Assembly (NCBI GenBank): GCA_016302525.1
Contig: JAEDNJ010000017.1
Location: forward strand, 1 to 15,927
Direction of reading: 5' to 3'
DNA length: 15,927 bases
Source of the DNA: Phascolarctobacterium sp.
Lineage (GTDB): Bacteria > Bacillota > Negativicutes > Acidaminococcales > Acidaminococcaceae
Shown here one piece after another: positions 7,864 through 14,986 of the stretch; the first letter of the stretch is position 1, and every line of letters begins with the position of its first letter. Under the pieces are notes generated by a model. That model saw only the letters and a list, made by a program, of their open reading frames with translations. It was not told where the DNA came from and did no database searches. Both the position numbers and the translations under genes were made by a program.

Positions 7864-7888
7864 GATAATTATTTGGCTAATAATTATC
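7864..7888 (+). other. Perfect 9-bp inverted repeat in the PPK2 leader, left copy
   Basis: GATAATTAT (7864-7872) and ATAATTATC (7880-7888) flank a 7-base loop, TTGGCTA. It lies in the predicted untranslated leader, about 85 bases after the putative -10 box. It may be an operator or RNA hairpin; the AT-rich stem is weak as RNA. The same element is at 9006-9030. Confidence 0.4.
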
Positions 7889-8053
7889 TGGTGCTAAGTG
7901 TTATAGGGTGGCAATAGGCAAGGCAAATTGATGAGGCTAAATGCTTTGCATAGTCTAGTCTCTGCAGTGCTGCAGCTCGTTAGATTTGTGTATGAGAATA
8001 TGCTATTGAATGCTAGAATTTGTATTTAGTTTACAAATAGGGGAGAGAAGGAA

Positions 8054-8392
8054 ATGTTAGAGCTGGTTGACCTTAAAAAGAAGCTTTCCAAAAAAGACTA
8101 TAGCAAGATTATGAAGAATTTAGGTGAGCGCATGGGTGTCGCGCAAAGAGCGGCACGAGATGCTAAGCGTCCCATTATCATTGTGTTTGAAGGCTGGCGT
8201 GGCAGTCGTCGTGGTGACATCATTAACGAGATTAAGCAATACATGGATTCGCGTGGCTTTGATGTGTACAGCACCGTCCGTATGGGCGCTGATGTGGCGA
8301 AGCAGCCCTTCTTTACCTTCTTTTTGAGTTTGTGGGCTGCGAGGGCTTTGAGGGCTGTGCTAAGCTGGTGGAAAGAGCCAATTCTTTCTTAG
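8054..8392 (+). pseudogene. Truncated PPK2 gene fused out of frame to phosphatase sequence
   Basis: This 112-codon frame has the same ribosome site (GGGGAGAGAAGG) and first 90 residues as the intact PPK2 at 9196. At the duplication junction (8323/8324) it enters the histidine phosphatase sequence in a different reading frame. That adds 22 residues unrelated to either protein, rich in L, A, W and R, before a TAG at 8390-8392. It keeps only the degenerate N-domain P-loop region and stops before the YHRSWY segment (residue 103 in the full protein), so it cannot fold as a PPK2 domain and is expected to be inactive. Because its promoter and ribosome site are intact copies, it is probably transcribed and translated if the duplication is real. 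Confidence 0.9.
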
Positions 8393-8634
8393 ATGAGCTT
8401 ATCGCCAAGGAGGGCAGCACGGACAAGAATATTCTGGTTGCTACGCATGGCTGTACTGTGCGCGCTCTGTGCAATCGTTATTACGAGGATCCGCGTGATT
8501 TTTGGCAGGGTCTCTGTCCTTATAACTGCGCTGTGAATATTATCGAGGTTAAGGATGGCGTTGGCAGCCTGATTGGACGAGATGTAATCTACTATGATGA
8601 AAACCTCTGCAAGGATTTTTATAAAACTGAATAG
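8323..8634 (+). pseudogene. Histidine phosphatase gene fragment (C-terminal 103 codons)
   Basis: This is a duplicate of codons 115-217 plus the stop of the gene at 6839, in the right half of the duplication. It lacks the N-terminal RHGE motif with the phosphorylated histidine and the acid loop, keeping only the segment with the second histidine. A GTG at 8332 could serve as a start, but no ribosome site precedes it and it overlaps the truncated PPK2 frame in another phase. It is best read as a non-functional remnant. Confidence 0.9.
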
Positions 8635-8655
8635 GCTTATTTTGAAGCTGTAAAC

Positions 8656-8699
8656 AAAAGACATAGCTGAACCGCTAAAGGTTTGGCTATGTCTTTTTT
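8656..8699 (+). terminator. Intrinsic terminator, right copy
   Basis: Exact duplicate of the hairpin and T-run at 7514-7557. Here it follows the phosphatase remnant and would stop transcripts started at the left PPK2 promoter. Confidence 0.9.
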
Positions 8700-8891
8700 A
8701 GTTAACTTCAATAATGCTTAAACGGTTTATAAGTCCGTCGAAAGTAAATGCTTTCAACTATTGCTTATAATATGTTTTATGGAAGAAGGTACAACCATAG
8801 CTTTGTTGATTATAAAATGATTTATGTCTGTCAAAGCTTTTTGCTTATATTCAGAAGCTCAGCATTTGCTAACAATTAGGAAATAGCCATA

Positions 8892-8920
8892 TTGTAATTA
8901 GACAAATTGTGGGGTATAAT
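8892..8920 (+). promoter_or_regulatory. Putative promoter of the intact PPK2 gene
   Basis: Duplicate of 7750-7778: TTGTAA, 17 bases, TATAAT (8915-8920). It gives a leader of about 270 nt before the ATG at 9196. Confidence 0.65.
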
Positions 8921-9195
8921 TACTAACATAGCATATGGCATATTTTTAGAGCTTTGGCTAGAACACTATCTGAAATAAGCTTTAATAGTTTTATTCTACA
9001 AGACTGATAATTATTTGGCTAATAATTATCTGGTGCTAAGTGTTATAGGGTGGCAATAGGCAAGGCAAATTGATGAGGCTAAATGCTTTGCATAGTCTAG
9101 TCTCTGCAGTGCTGCAGCTCGTTAGATTTGTGTATGAGAATATGCTATTGAATGCTAGAATTTGTATTTAGTTTACAAATAGGGGAGAGAAGGAA

Positions 9196-10674
9196 ATGTT
9201 AGAGCTGGTTGACCTTAAAAAGAAGCTTTCCAAAAAAGACTATAGCAAGATTATGAAGAATTTAGGTGAGCGCATGGGTGTCGCGCAAAGAGCGGCACGA
9301 GATGCTAAGCGTCCCATTATCATTGTGTTTGAAGGCTGGCGTGGCAGTCGTCGTGGTGACATCATTAACGAGATTAAGCAATACATGGATTCGCGTGGCT
9401 TTGATGTGTACAGCACCGTCCGTATGGGCGCTGATGTGGCGAAGCAGCCCTTCTTTACCTTCTTTTGGCAGAATCTGCCAGCAGATGGCAATATTGCTCT
9501 GTATCATCGCAGCTGGTACTATTTGAAAAACAGCCTTGATATTAAGCCGAGCGAGGAACAGTCCGCAGATTCCAAGCACATGACCTATGAGCATATCAAT
9601 GCCTTTGAAAAGGTTTTGACGGATGATAACTACATTGTACTAAAATATTTCCTGCATATCTCTGAGGAAAAGCAAAATAAACGCAATGAAAAGGCGGACA
9701 AAACTCTGGGCAAGGCTTGGCGTGAGCTGAACCCTGCCTATGACGAGGGCGGCAAATATAAAGAGTTTGAAAAACGCTATGAGGAAATGCTGCAGGCTAC
9801 CAATAAGCCTAATTGCCCGTGGCTCGTGGTTAGCGCAGAGGACCCAGATGTCGCTAAGGTAGATGTTTTTACCGACATGGTCATGCGCATTGAGAGTGCT
9901 CTGGCAGCTGGTCCTAAGGTAACGCCTGAGGAGGTTCGTCCTAACTATAAGTATGACGAGCTGAGCAAGTATAATCCTGATCAGGTTATGGATAAAAAGA
10001 CCTATGAAAAGGAGCTGGAGAAGTATCAGGAGAAGCTGAAAATGCTGCAGATTGAAATGTTCCAAAAGGGCGTTTCTGCTGTGATTGGCTTTGAGGGCTG
10101 GGATGCTGGCGGTAAGGGTGGCGCAATTCGTCGCCTGACGGCTGCTATGGACCCCTTGGGCTACCATGTGCACCCTGTAGCTGCTCCTAATGCTGTTGAG
10201 AGGCAGTATAACCACCTGTGGCGCTTTTGGATTCATTTGCCTCAGGCTGGCAACATTGCCATTTTTGACCGCACCTGGTATGGCCGTGTCATGGTAGAGC
10301 GTATTGAGGGCTTTGCGCAGCCAGGCGAATGGCATCGTGCCTTTGATGAGATTAACGACATGGAGGAGCAATGGACAGACCATGGTATGGTTGTGTTGAA
10401 GTTCTGGCTCCACATTGACCAGGAGGAAGAGCTGCGCCGCTTTAACGAGCGCCAGAATACCCCCAGCAAGCAATGGAAGATTACGGACGAGGATTGGCGC
10501 AACCGTGCTAAATGGGACCAATACGAGGAAGCTGTCAACGAAATGTTGGTGCGTACCAATAAGCCCAATGCTCCCTGGACTGTAGTTGAGGGCAACAATA
10601 AATACTATGCGCGTATCAAGGTGCTGAAAACTGTTTGTGAAGCCTTTGAAAAGCGCCTAAAGAAAAAAGATTAA
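9196..10674 (+). CDS. pap: Two-domain polyphosphate kinase 2, polyphosphate:AMP phosphotransferase type (class II PPK2)
   Basis: A 492-residue cytoplasmic protein with two tandem PPK2 domains, the layout and length of polyphosphate:AMP phosphotransferases, which phosphorylate AMP to ADP using polyphosphate. The C-terminal domain (about 265-492) carries the active site: Walker A G298-FEGWDAGGKGG-309 with K307, Walker B-like D358-R-T-W-Y-G-R364, and a lid region 'RFNERQNTPSKQWKITDEDW'. In the N-terminal domain (about 1-230) the equivalent loop reads E46-GWRGSRRGD-55 without the lysine, and the aspartate is replaced by H104 in 'YHRSWY', so this half is probably structural, as is known for class II enzymes. 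GGGGAGAGAAGG precedes the ATG. The gene overlaps the right end of the tandem duplication but is complete. A radical-SAM gene follows after 21 bp and may be co-transcribed. Confidence 0.92.
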   Translation: MLELVDLKKKLSKKDYSKIMKNLGERMGVAQRAARDAKRPIIIVFEGWRGSRRGDIINEIKQYMDSRGFDVYSTVRMGADVAKQPFFTFFWQNLPADGNIALYHRSWYYLKNSLDIKPSEEQSADSKHMTYEHINAFEKVLTDDNYIVLKYFLHISEEKQNKRNEKADKTLGKAWRELNPAYDEGGKYKEFEKRYEEMLQATNKPNCPWLVVSAEDPDVAKVDVFTDMVMRIESALAAGPKVTPEEVRPNYKYDELSKYNPDQVMDKKTYEKELEKYQEKLKMLQIEMFQKGVSAVIGFEGWDAGGKGGAIRRLTAAMDPLGYHVHPVAAPNAVERQYNHLWRFWIHLPQAGNIAIFDRTWYGRVMVERIEGFAQPGEWHRAFDEINDMEEQWTDHGMVVLKFWLHIDQEEELRRFNERQNTPSKQWKITDEDWRNRAKWDQYEEAVNEMLVRTNKPNAPWTVVEGNNKYYARIKVLKTVCEAFEKRLKKKD

Positions 10675-10695
10675 CAAAGACTGCGAGAGATAAAT

Positions 10696-12426
10696 TTGTC
10701 CTATAAGATTAAAAACTATTTGAAAGAAATACGAGCTAATGAAGAAGGGGCGCAAAGCTTTCCTCCGGGATTGCGCCAGCCCATAGCCTTTGTCTATCCT
10801 AATGTTTATCATTTGGGGATGTCTAATTTAGGTATGCACATTTTGTACCAGATGATTAATGCGAGGGGAGACAGTGCCTGTGAGCGCTTTTTCCTGCCAG
10901 ACAAGGCTATGCTGAAGGAGCATCTTGCTAGTCGCACGCCACTCTTAAGCATTGAGACCGGCAGGCCCTTAGCTGACTTTGCTGTTATCTTTGTCATGCT
11001 GTCCTTTGAGATGGATTATGATAATCTTCTGACTGTGCTAGATTTGGGCCATGTGAAGGCAAGAAGCAGTGAGCGTAATGATAAAGAACCCCTTGTAATT
11101 ATTGGCGGGCCCTGTGCTACCTTTAATCCGGAGCCTTTAAGTGCCGTAGCTGATGCCTTTGTTATTGGCGAGGGCGAGGAAACTGTGCAGCGTATTTTAG
11201 ATACGGTTTATGAGGAAGATAGTAAATCGGCACGTCTGCGTGCCCTTGCCGACCTTCCCGGTGTCTATGTGCCCAAGTTCTATGAGCCAAAGTATGAGGA
11301 AGCTGCCGAGGGCAGGCGTTACCTGGGCTTAAAGCCTCTTGCTGGCGTGCCTGGGAAAATTTCCCGTCAATGGGTGAAGGATATAGATGCCTATCCACAT
11401 ACAAGCGCTATTCTTACGAGTGGCACGGAGTTTGAGGATATGTATATAGTAGAAACTGCTCGTGGCTGTGGTCGGCATTGTCGCTTCTGCATGGCTGGCT
11501 ACTGCTTCCGCAAGCCTCGCAATAGAGCTCTGGAAAATATCATAGCCGATATCAAGGCACGCCCCCAGCGTACCCGTAAGATTGGCTTAATGGGGGCTGC
11601 TGTCTCCGACCATCCTGAGATTGATGAGCTGGTAGCCTTTCTTTCTGAGAACAATATTAGCTTTTCCATGGCTTCCCTGAGGGCAGATAGGCTGAATGAG
11701 GGCATTGCCAAAGCCTTGGCTTCCTGTGGCTCGCGTACACTGACAGTTGCTCCTGAGGCTGGCAGTGAGCGTATGCGTGCTGCTATCAACAAGGGCATTA
11801 CCGAGGAGCATATTTATGAGGCCTGTGAGCTGGCGGCAGCTGCCGGTATGCAAAATATTAAGATGTATTATATGATAGGTCTGCCGGGCGAAGAGGATGA
11901 GGATATTCGCGAAACCGTCGAGATGATTCTGCGAGTGCGTAAGAAGATGGATGAGGCGGGCAATAAGGGTGAGCTGGTTGTGAGTGTCAACGGCTTTGTG
12001 CCTAAGCCCTTTACACCTTATCAATGGGCGCCGCTTTGCTCTGTGCGCACCCTCAAGCAAAGGTTTAAAATGCTCAATGAGGGTCTAAAAAAGAATCGCA
12101 AGATTAAGCTCATCACTGAATCGCTCAAGGAAACTGTGGTGCAGAGTATTTTGGCCCGTGGTGATAGGACGATGGGGGAATATCTCCTAGAGGCGCACCA
12201 GAGCAATGTGCCGCTGAAGCAGGTGCTCAAGCAGCATGGTCTTGATGCTGAAAGAATAGCAGAAACTCCCTTAGAGCTAGGCTCTGCTTTGCCGTGGAGC
12301 CATTTAGATATGGGTGTTAGCGAAAAATATCTGGCTGCCGAGCTTGAAAGAAGCAAGGCAGGCAAATTTACGCCCATGTGCTTTGATGGCTGTCAACGCT
12401 GTGGTGTTTGCTCGACTGCAAAATAA
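10696..12426 (+). CDS. B12-binding-type radical SAM protein, TIGR03960-like, function unknown
   Basis: A 576-residue protein. The N-terminal part (about 25-200) is a B12-binding-like Rossmann region with 'VYPNVYHLGMSNLGMHILYQ' and a GGPCATFNP loop (137-145). A radical SAM barrel follows: the cluster-binding cysteines are C258, C262 and C265 in 'ARGCGRHCRFC', and the barrel has a typical 'APEAGSERMR' strand and 'YYMIGLPGEEDEDI'. The C terminus carries four more cysteines (C562, C566, C569, C572), probably a metal or second Fe-S site; the 'CxxCGVC' ending fits my memory of this uncharacterised family. The start is a TTG at 10696 with only a weak GAGAGA upstream. Relatives often neighbour RNase E/G and ribosomal protein L21 genes, but that linkage is absent here; instead it follows PPK2 and precedes transketolase. 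Confidence 0.85.
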   Translation: MSYKIKNYLKEIRANEEGAQSFPPGLRQPIAFVYPNVYHLGMSNLGMHILYQMINARGDSACERFFLPDKAMLKEHLASRTPLLSIETGRPLADFAVIFVMLSFEMDYDNLLTVLDLGHVKARSSERNDKEPLVIIGGPCATFNPEPLSAVADAFVIGEGEETVQRILDTVYEEDSKSARLRALADLPGVYVPKFYEPKYEEAAEGRRYLGLKPLAGVPGKISRQWVKDIDAYPHTSAILTSGTEFEDMYIVETARGCGRHCRFCMAGYCFRKPRNRALENIIADIKARPQRTRKIGLMGAAVSDHPEIDELVAFLSENNISFSMASLRADRLNEGIAKALASCGSRTLTVAPEAGSERMRAAINKGITEEHIYEACELAAAAGMQNIKMYYMIGLPGEEDEDIRETVEMILRVRKKMDEAGNKGELVVSVNGFVPKPFTPYQWAPLCSVRTLKQRFKMLNEGLKKNRKIKLITESLKETVVQSILARGDRTMGEYLLEAHQSNVPLKQVLKQHGLDAERIAETPLELGSALPWSHLDMGVSEKYLAAELERSKAGKFTPMCFDGCQRCGVCSTAK

Positions 12427-12574
12427 TTCTGGCAATGAGAATTAGAAGTTTTGCTTAGTTTTGCTAGATAAATGTTAAATAGTATACACTTTTGGTTGAA
12501 TTATCAGCACAATAATGCTATAATAAACCTGTATTTGTTCTAATCTTAAATTTATGCTTAGTGGAGGTATGGAA
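12427..12574 (+). promoter_or_regulatory. Transketolase promoter region
   Basis: TTGAAT (12496-12501), a 17-base spacer and a perfect TATAAT (12519-12524) give a leader of about 45 nt. No convincing intrinsic terminator was found after the radical SAM stop, so some read-through into transketolase is possible. Confidence 0.75.
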
Positions 12575-14554
12575 ATGCAAGCTATTGACCAAGCATGTGT
12601 TAACACTTTAAGATTTCTGGCAGCAGACCAGGTAGAGAAGGCTAAATCCGGTCATCCCGGTTTCCCTCTGGGTACTGCTCCCTTGATGCATACTATTTGG
12701 GATCGTTTCATGAGCTACAATCCCGCTAATCCGGAATGGTTCAACCGCGACCGTTTCATTTTAAGCCCTGGCCACGGCAGTGCGCTGATGTACGCTATGC
12801 TCCATGTTGCCGGCTACGACCTGCCTATGGAGGAGCTGAAAAACTTCCGTCAATGGGGCTCTAAGACTGCAGGCCATCCTGAGCGCGGTCTCACTCCTGG
12901 CGTTGATGTATCTACTGGTCCCTTAGGTCATGGCTTTGCTATGGGTGTTGGCTTTGCTATGGCAGAGGCTATGCTGGCTGCTCGCTACAACAAGCCTGAT
13001 TTCCCTGTGGTTAACCACTATACCTTTGGTATTACCTCTGACGGTGACCAAATGGAGGGCGTTTCTGGTGAAGCTGCTTCTCTGGCTGGCACCCTGGGCT
13101 TAGGTAAATTAATTTACTTATATGATGACAATAAGATTACTATTGAAGGCTCTACTGATATTGCCTTTAGTGAAGATGTGGAAATGCGCTTTAAGGCCTA
13201 TGGCTGGCAGGTGCTGCGCGTAGCTGATTCCGAGGATATTGAGGCTATGGCAGCTGCTATCGAAGAGGCGAAGGCTGATACCATGCATCCCTCTCTGATT
13301 ATTGTGCGTACCCATATCGGCTATGGTTCTCCTAAGCAAGACCAGGCTTCCTGTCATGGTGAGCCCCTGGGCGCAGAAAATCTGGCTGCTACCAAGGCTA
13401 AGGCTGGCTGGGACCATGAAATGTTCTATGTTCCTGCAGAGGTTAAGGAGCACTATGCAGCTAAGCTGCCGCTCTGTGCTGAGGCTGAGGCTAACTGGAA
13501 CTCCCTCATGCAGGACTATGCTATGTGCTATCCTGAGCTGGCTGCTGAGCTGGCAGACCGCATTGCCGGCAAGGTTGAGGTTGACCTTGCTGCTTTAGAG
13601 GCCATCTTCAAGGACACCGACAAGACTGCTACCCGTGCAGCCTCTGGTGATGTTATCCAAAAGCTGGCTGCTATGGTGCCTGCTTTAGTGGGTGGCTCTG
13701 CTGACTTAGGCCCCTCTAACAAAACTGTCATTAAGGCTGAAAAATACTTCTCTAAATTAGACCGTAAGGGCCGTAACATTCACTTTGGCGTGCGTGAGCA
13801 TGCTATGGGCACTATTTTAAATGGTATTACCCTGCATGGCGGCTTCATTCCCTTCGGCGGCACCTTCCTGGTATTTGCAGACTTCCTGCGTCCTACCGTG
13901 CGTTTAGCTGCTTTAATGGGCATTCAATCCATTTTCGTACTGACCCATGACTCCATCGCTGTAGGCGAGGATGGTCCTACGCACCAACCTATCGAAACCA
14001 CCATGGGCCTGCGTATTATCCCCAATGTTTCTGTAATTCGTCCTGCTGATGCTCTGGAAACTGCAGCTGCTTGGAAAATGGCTGTTGAGCAAAAGACTAA
14101 GCCCACCTGCTTATTGCTGTCCCGTCAAAACCTGCCCACTCTCCACGAGTACGCAGCTGCTGTACACGAGGGCGCTGTCAAGGGTGCTTATGTACTGAGC
14201 CCGGCTGAGAATGCTAAGGTTATCCTCATTGGTACCGGCTCTGAGGTTGAGCTGTGCCTGAAGGCGCAAAAGGCTCTGGCTGCTGAGGGTATTGCTGCTT
14301 CTGTTGTCTCCATGCCGTCCTGGGATCTCTTTGAAGCTCAAAGCGAAGAGTACAAGGCAAGCGTTCTGCCTAGCGGCGTAACCAAGTTTGCTGTTGAGGC
14401 TGGCGTTCCTTATGGCTGGTCCAAGTACACTGGTGACGAAAAGAATGTTCTGGGCATTACTACCTTCGGTGCTTCTGCTCCCGGTGGAGTTGTCATGGAT
14501 AAATACGGCTTTAATGTAGAGAATCTGGTTGCTAAGGTTAAGGCTGTTTTATAA
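12575..14554 (+). CDS. tkt: Transketolase
   Basis: A 659-residue, full-length transketolase, the thiamine-diphosphate enzyme that moves two-carbon units between sugar phosphates in the non-oxidative pentose phosphate pathway. The N-terminal domain has 'KSGHPGFPLG', 'SPGHGSALMY', 'GPLGHGFAMGVG', the TPP/Mg segment 'SDGDQMEGVSGEA...DDNKITIEG', and 'THIGYGSPKQD'. The pyrimidine domain has 'FGVREHAMG' with the catalytic glutamate, then 'THDSIAVGEDGPTHQPIE'. The C-terminal domain is complete. The ATG at 12575 is chosen because GTGGAGGT (12561-12568) lies about 7 bases upstream; in-frame ATGs at 12554 and 12569 lie before or abut that site and would add 7 or 2 residues. It is flanked by its own promoter and terminator, so it appears monocistronic. 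Confidence 0.96.
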   Translation: MQAIDQACVNTLRFLAADQVEKAKSGHPGFPLGTAPLMHTIWDRFMSYNPANPEWFNRDRFILSPGHGSALMYAMLHVAGYDLPMEELKNFRQWGSKTAGHPERGLTPGVDVSTGPLGHGFAMGVGFAMAEAMLAARYNKPDFPVVNHYTFGITSDGDQMEGVSGEAASLAGTLGLGKLIYLYDDNKITIEGSTDIAFSEDVEMRFKAYGWQVLRVADSEDIEAMAAAIEEAKADTMHPSLIIVRTHIGYGSPKQDQASCHGEPLGAENLAATKAKAGWDHEMFYVPAEVKEHYAAKLPLCAEAEANWNSLMQDYAMCYPELAAELADRIAGKVEVDLAALEAIFKDTDKTATRAASGDVIQKLAAMVPALVGGSADLGPSNKTVIKAEKYFSKLDRKGRNIHFGVREHAMGTILNGITLHGGFIPFGGTFLVFADFLRPTVRLAALMGIQSIFVLTHDSIAVGEDGPTHQPIETTMGLRIIPNVSVIRPADALETAAAWKMAVEQKTKPTCLLLSRQNLPTLHEYAAAVHEGAVKGAYVLSPAENAKVILIGTGSEVELCLKAQKALAAEGIAASVVSMPSWDLFEAQSEEYKASVLPSGVTKFAVEAGVPYGWSKYTGDEKNVLGITTFGASAPGGVVMDKYGFNVENLVAKVKAVL

Positions 14555-14656
14555 GCGGATTTAGAAAACACTGTAAGCTCTTTTAAAGCAATTTATAAGC
14601 TTATGTGCTAAAAAGCAAAGCGTTTTAAGCTGTTTAAAATCTTATCTTCAAAAATT

Positions 14657-14690
14657 AGGGTTGCTATCTAGCGGTAGCAGCCCTTTTTAT
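14657..14690 (+). terminator. Intrinsic terminator after transketolase
   Basis: AGGGTTGCTATC (14657-14668) pairs with GGTAGCAGCCCT (14673-14684) over 12 positions with two G-U pairs and a TAGC loop, followed by TTTTAT. Confidence 0.9.
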
Positions 14691-14902
14691 ATTTGTCATT
14701 AATTGTTGTGTTGAGGTAAGAGATAGTTGGTAGCTGCTCTGTAATAAAACAATTAAAGAACAGCCATTTTGCGTATATGCAATAATATAGAAGGTATAAG
14801 CTTGTATCAAAATGGATAGAAAACAATCTAAATTATTATGTTGTGAGGATAGTAAGCGTGGCTCTGCTCTATGATAAATTATATAGCAACAGTCATTAAT
14901 TC

Positions 14903-14931
14903 TTGCGTGGAGATAAAGGATAGGGTATAAT
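14903..14931 (+). promoter_or_regulatory. Putative promoter of the M16C protease gene
   Basis: A perfect TATAAT at 14926-14931, preceded by GGG, with a poor -35 match (TTGCGT, 14903-14908) at 17 bases. The leader would be about 50 nt. Confidence 0.55.
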
Positions 14932-14986
14932 AAAATATTATATATAAGTATTGTCTTAAAAGCTTTCACAAAAGGAGGATTGTTTA

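Larger units (their letters stand above)
7493..8053 (+). other. 561-bp intergenic region, left copy: terminator, promoter and long leader, no gene
   Basis: No coding frame with a credible ribosome site is visible. The region holds the operon terminator (7514-7557), about 190 AT-rich bases with no recognised feature, a promoter at 7750-7778, and a leader of about 270 nt before the (here truncated) PPK2 gene. An identical copy lies at 8635-9195. Confidence 0.8.
7181..8324 (+). repeat. Direct tandem duplication, left copy (period 1142 bp)
   Basis: Bases 7181-8324 are identical, as far as I can see by line-by-line comparison, to 8323-9466. The unit runs from codon 115 of the histidine phosphatase gene, through the 561-bp intergenic region, to within codon 91 of the PPK2 gene. 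The copies overlap by two bases (TT at 8323-8324), which is the only exact microhomology at the junction. The flanking bases differ (7180 C versus 8322 T; 8325 T versus 9467 G), which defines the ends. No transposase, terminal inverted repeat or target-site duplication is present, so this is a simple segmental tandem duplication or an assembly error. Confidence 0.97.
8635..9195 (+). other. 561-bp intergenic region, right copy: terminator, promoter and long leader, no gene
   Basis: Identical to 7493-8053. This copy lies directly upstream of the intact PPK2 gene, so its promoter and leader are the functional ones for that gene. No small gene, tRNA or known riboswitch motif was recognised. Confidence 0.8.
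8323..9466 (+). repeat. Direct tandem duplication, right copy (period 1142 bp)
   Basis: Second copy of the segment at 7181-8324, with no difference noticed. It begins with the phosphatase fragment and ends inside codon 91 of the intact PPK2 gene. Recombination between the two copies would delete exactly 1142 bp and restore a simple phosphatase-intergenic-PPK2 order with both genes intact, so the single-copy form is presumably ancestral. Confidence 0.97.
14555..14986 (+). other. 432-bp intergenic region with terminator and promoter, no gene
   Basis: It holds the transketolase terminator (14657-14690) and a putative promoter for the protease gene (14903-14931). The roughly 210 bases between them are AT-rich and show no gene or known RNA motif. 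A 101-codon frame on the minus strand covers much of it but looks like chance. Confidence 0.7.

Noticed and set aside
7785..8053. Known riboswitch (c-di-GMP, purine, cobalamin) in the PPK2 leader
   Set aside because: I could not match any conserved core motif; only generic inverted repeats are visible.
7181..9466. Insertion sequence or composite transposon as cause of the repeat
   Set aside because: There is no transposase, no terminal inverted repeat and no target-site duplication; the repeated content is ordinary host genes.
9640..10521. 293-codon open frame on the minus strand
   Set aside because: It lies wholly antisense to the intact PPK2 gene, has no ribosome site or recognisable domain, and is a shadow of that gene's codon bias.
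12554..12574. Upstream ATG start for transketolase
   Set aside because: It precedes the GTGGAGGT ribosome site, so translation should begin at 12575.
14664..14969. 101-codon minus-strand frame in the transketolase-protease spacer
   Set aside because: It starts inside a promoter region, covers a terminator hairpin, has no clear ribosome site and a composition typical of AT-rich non-coding DNA.
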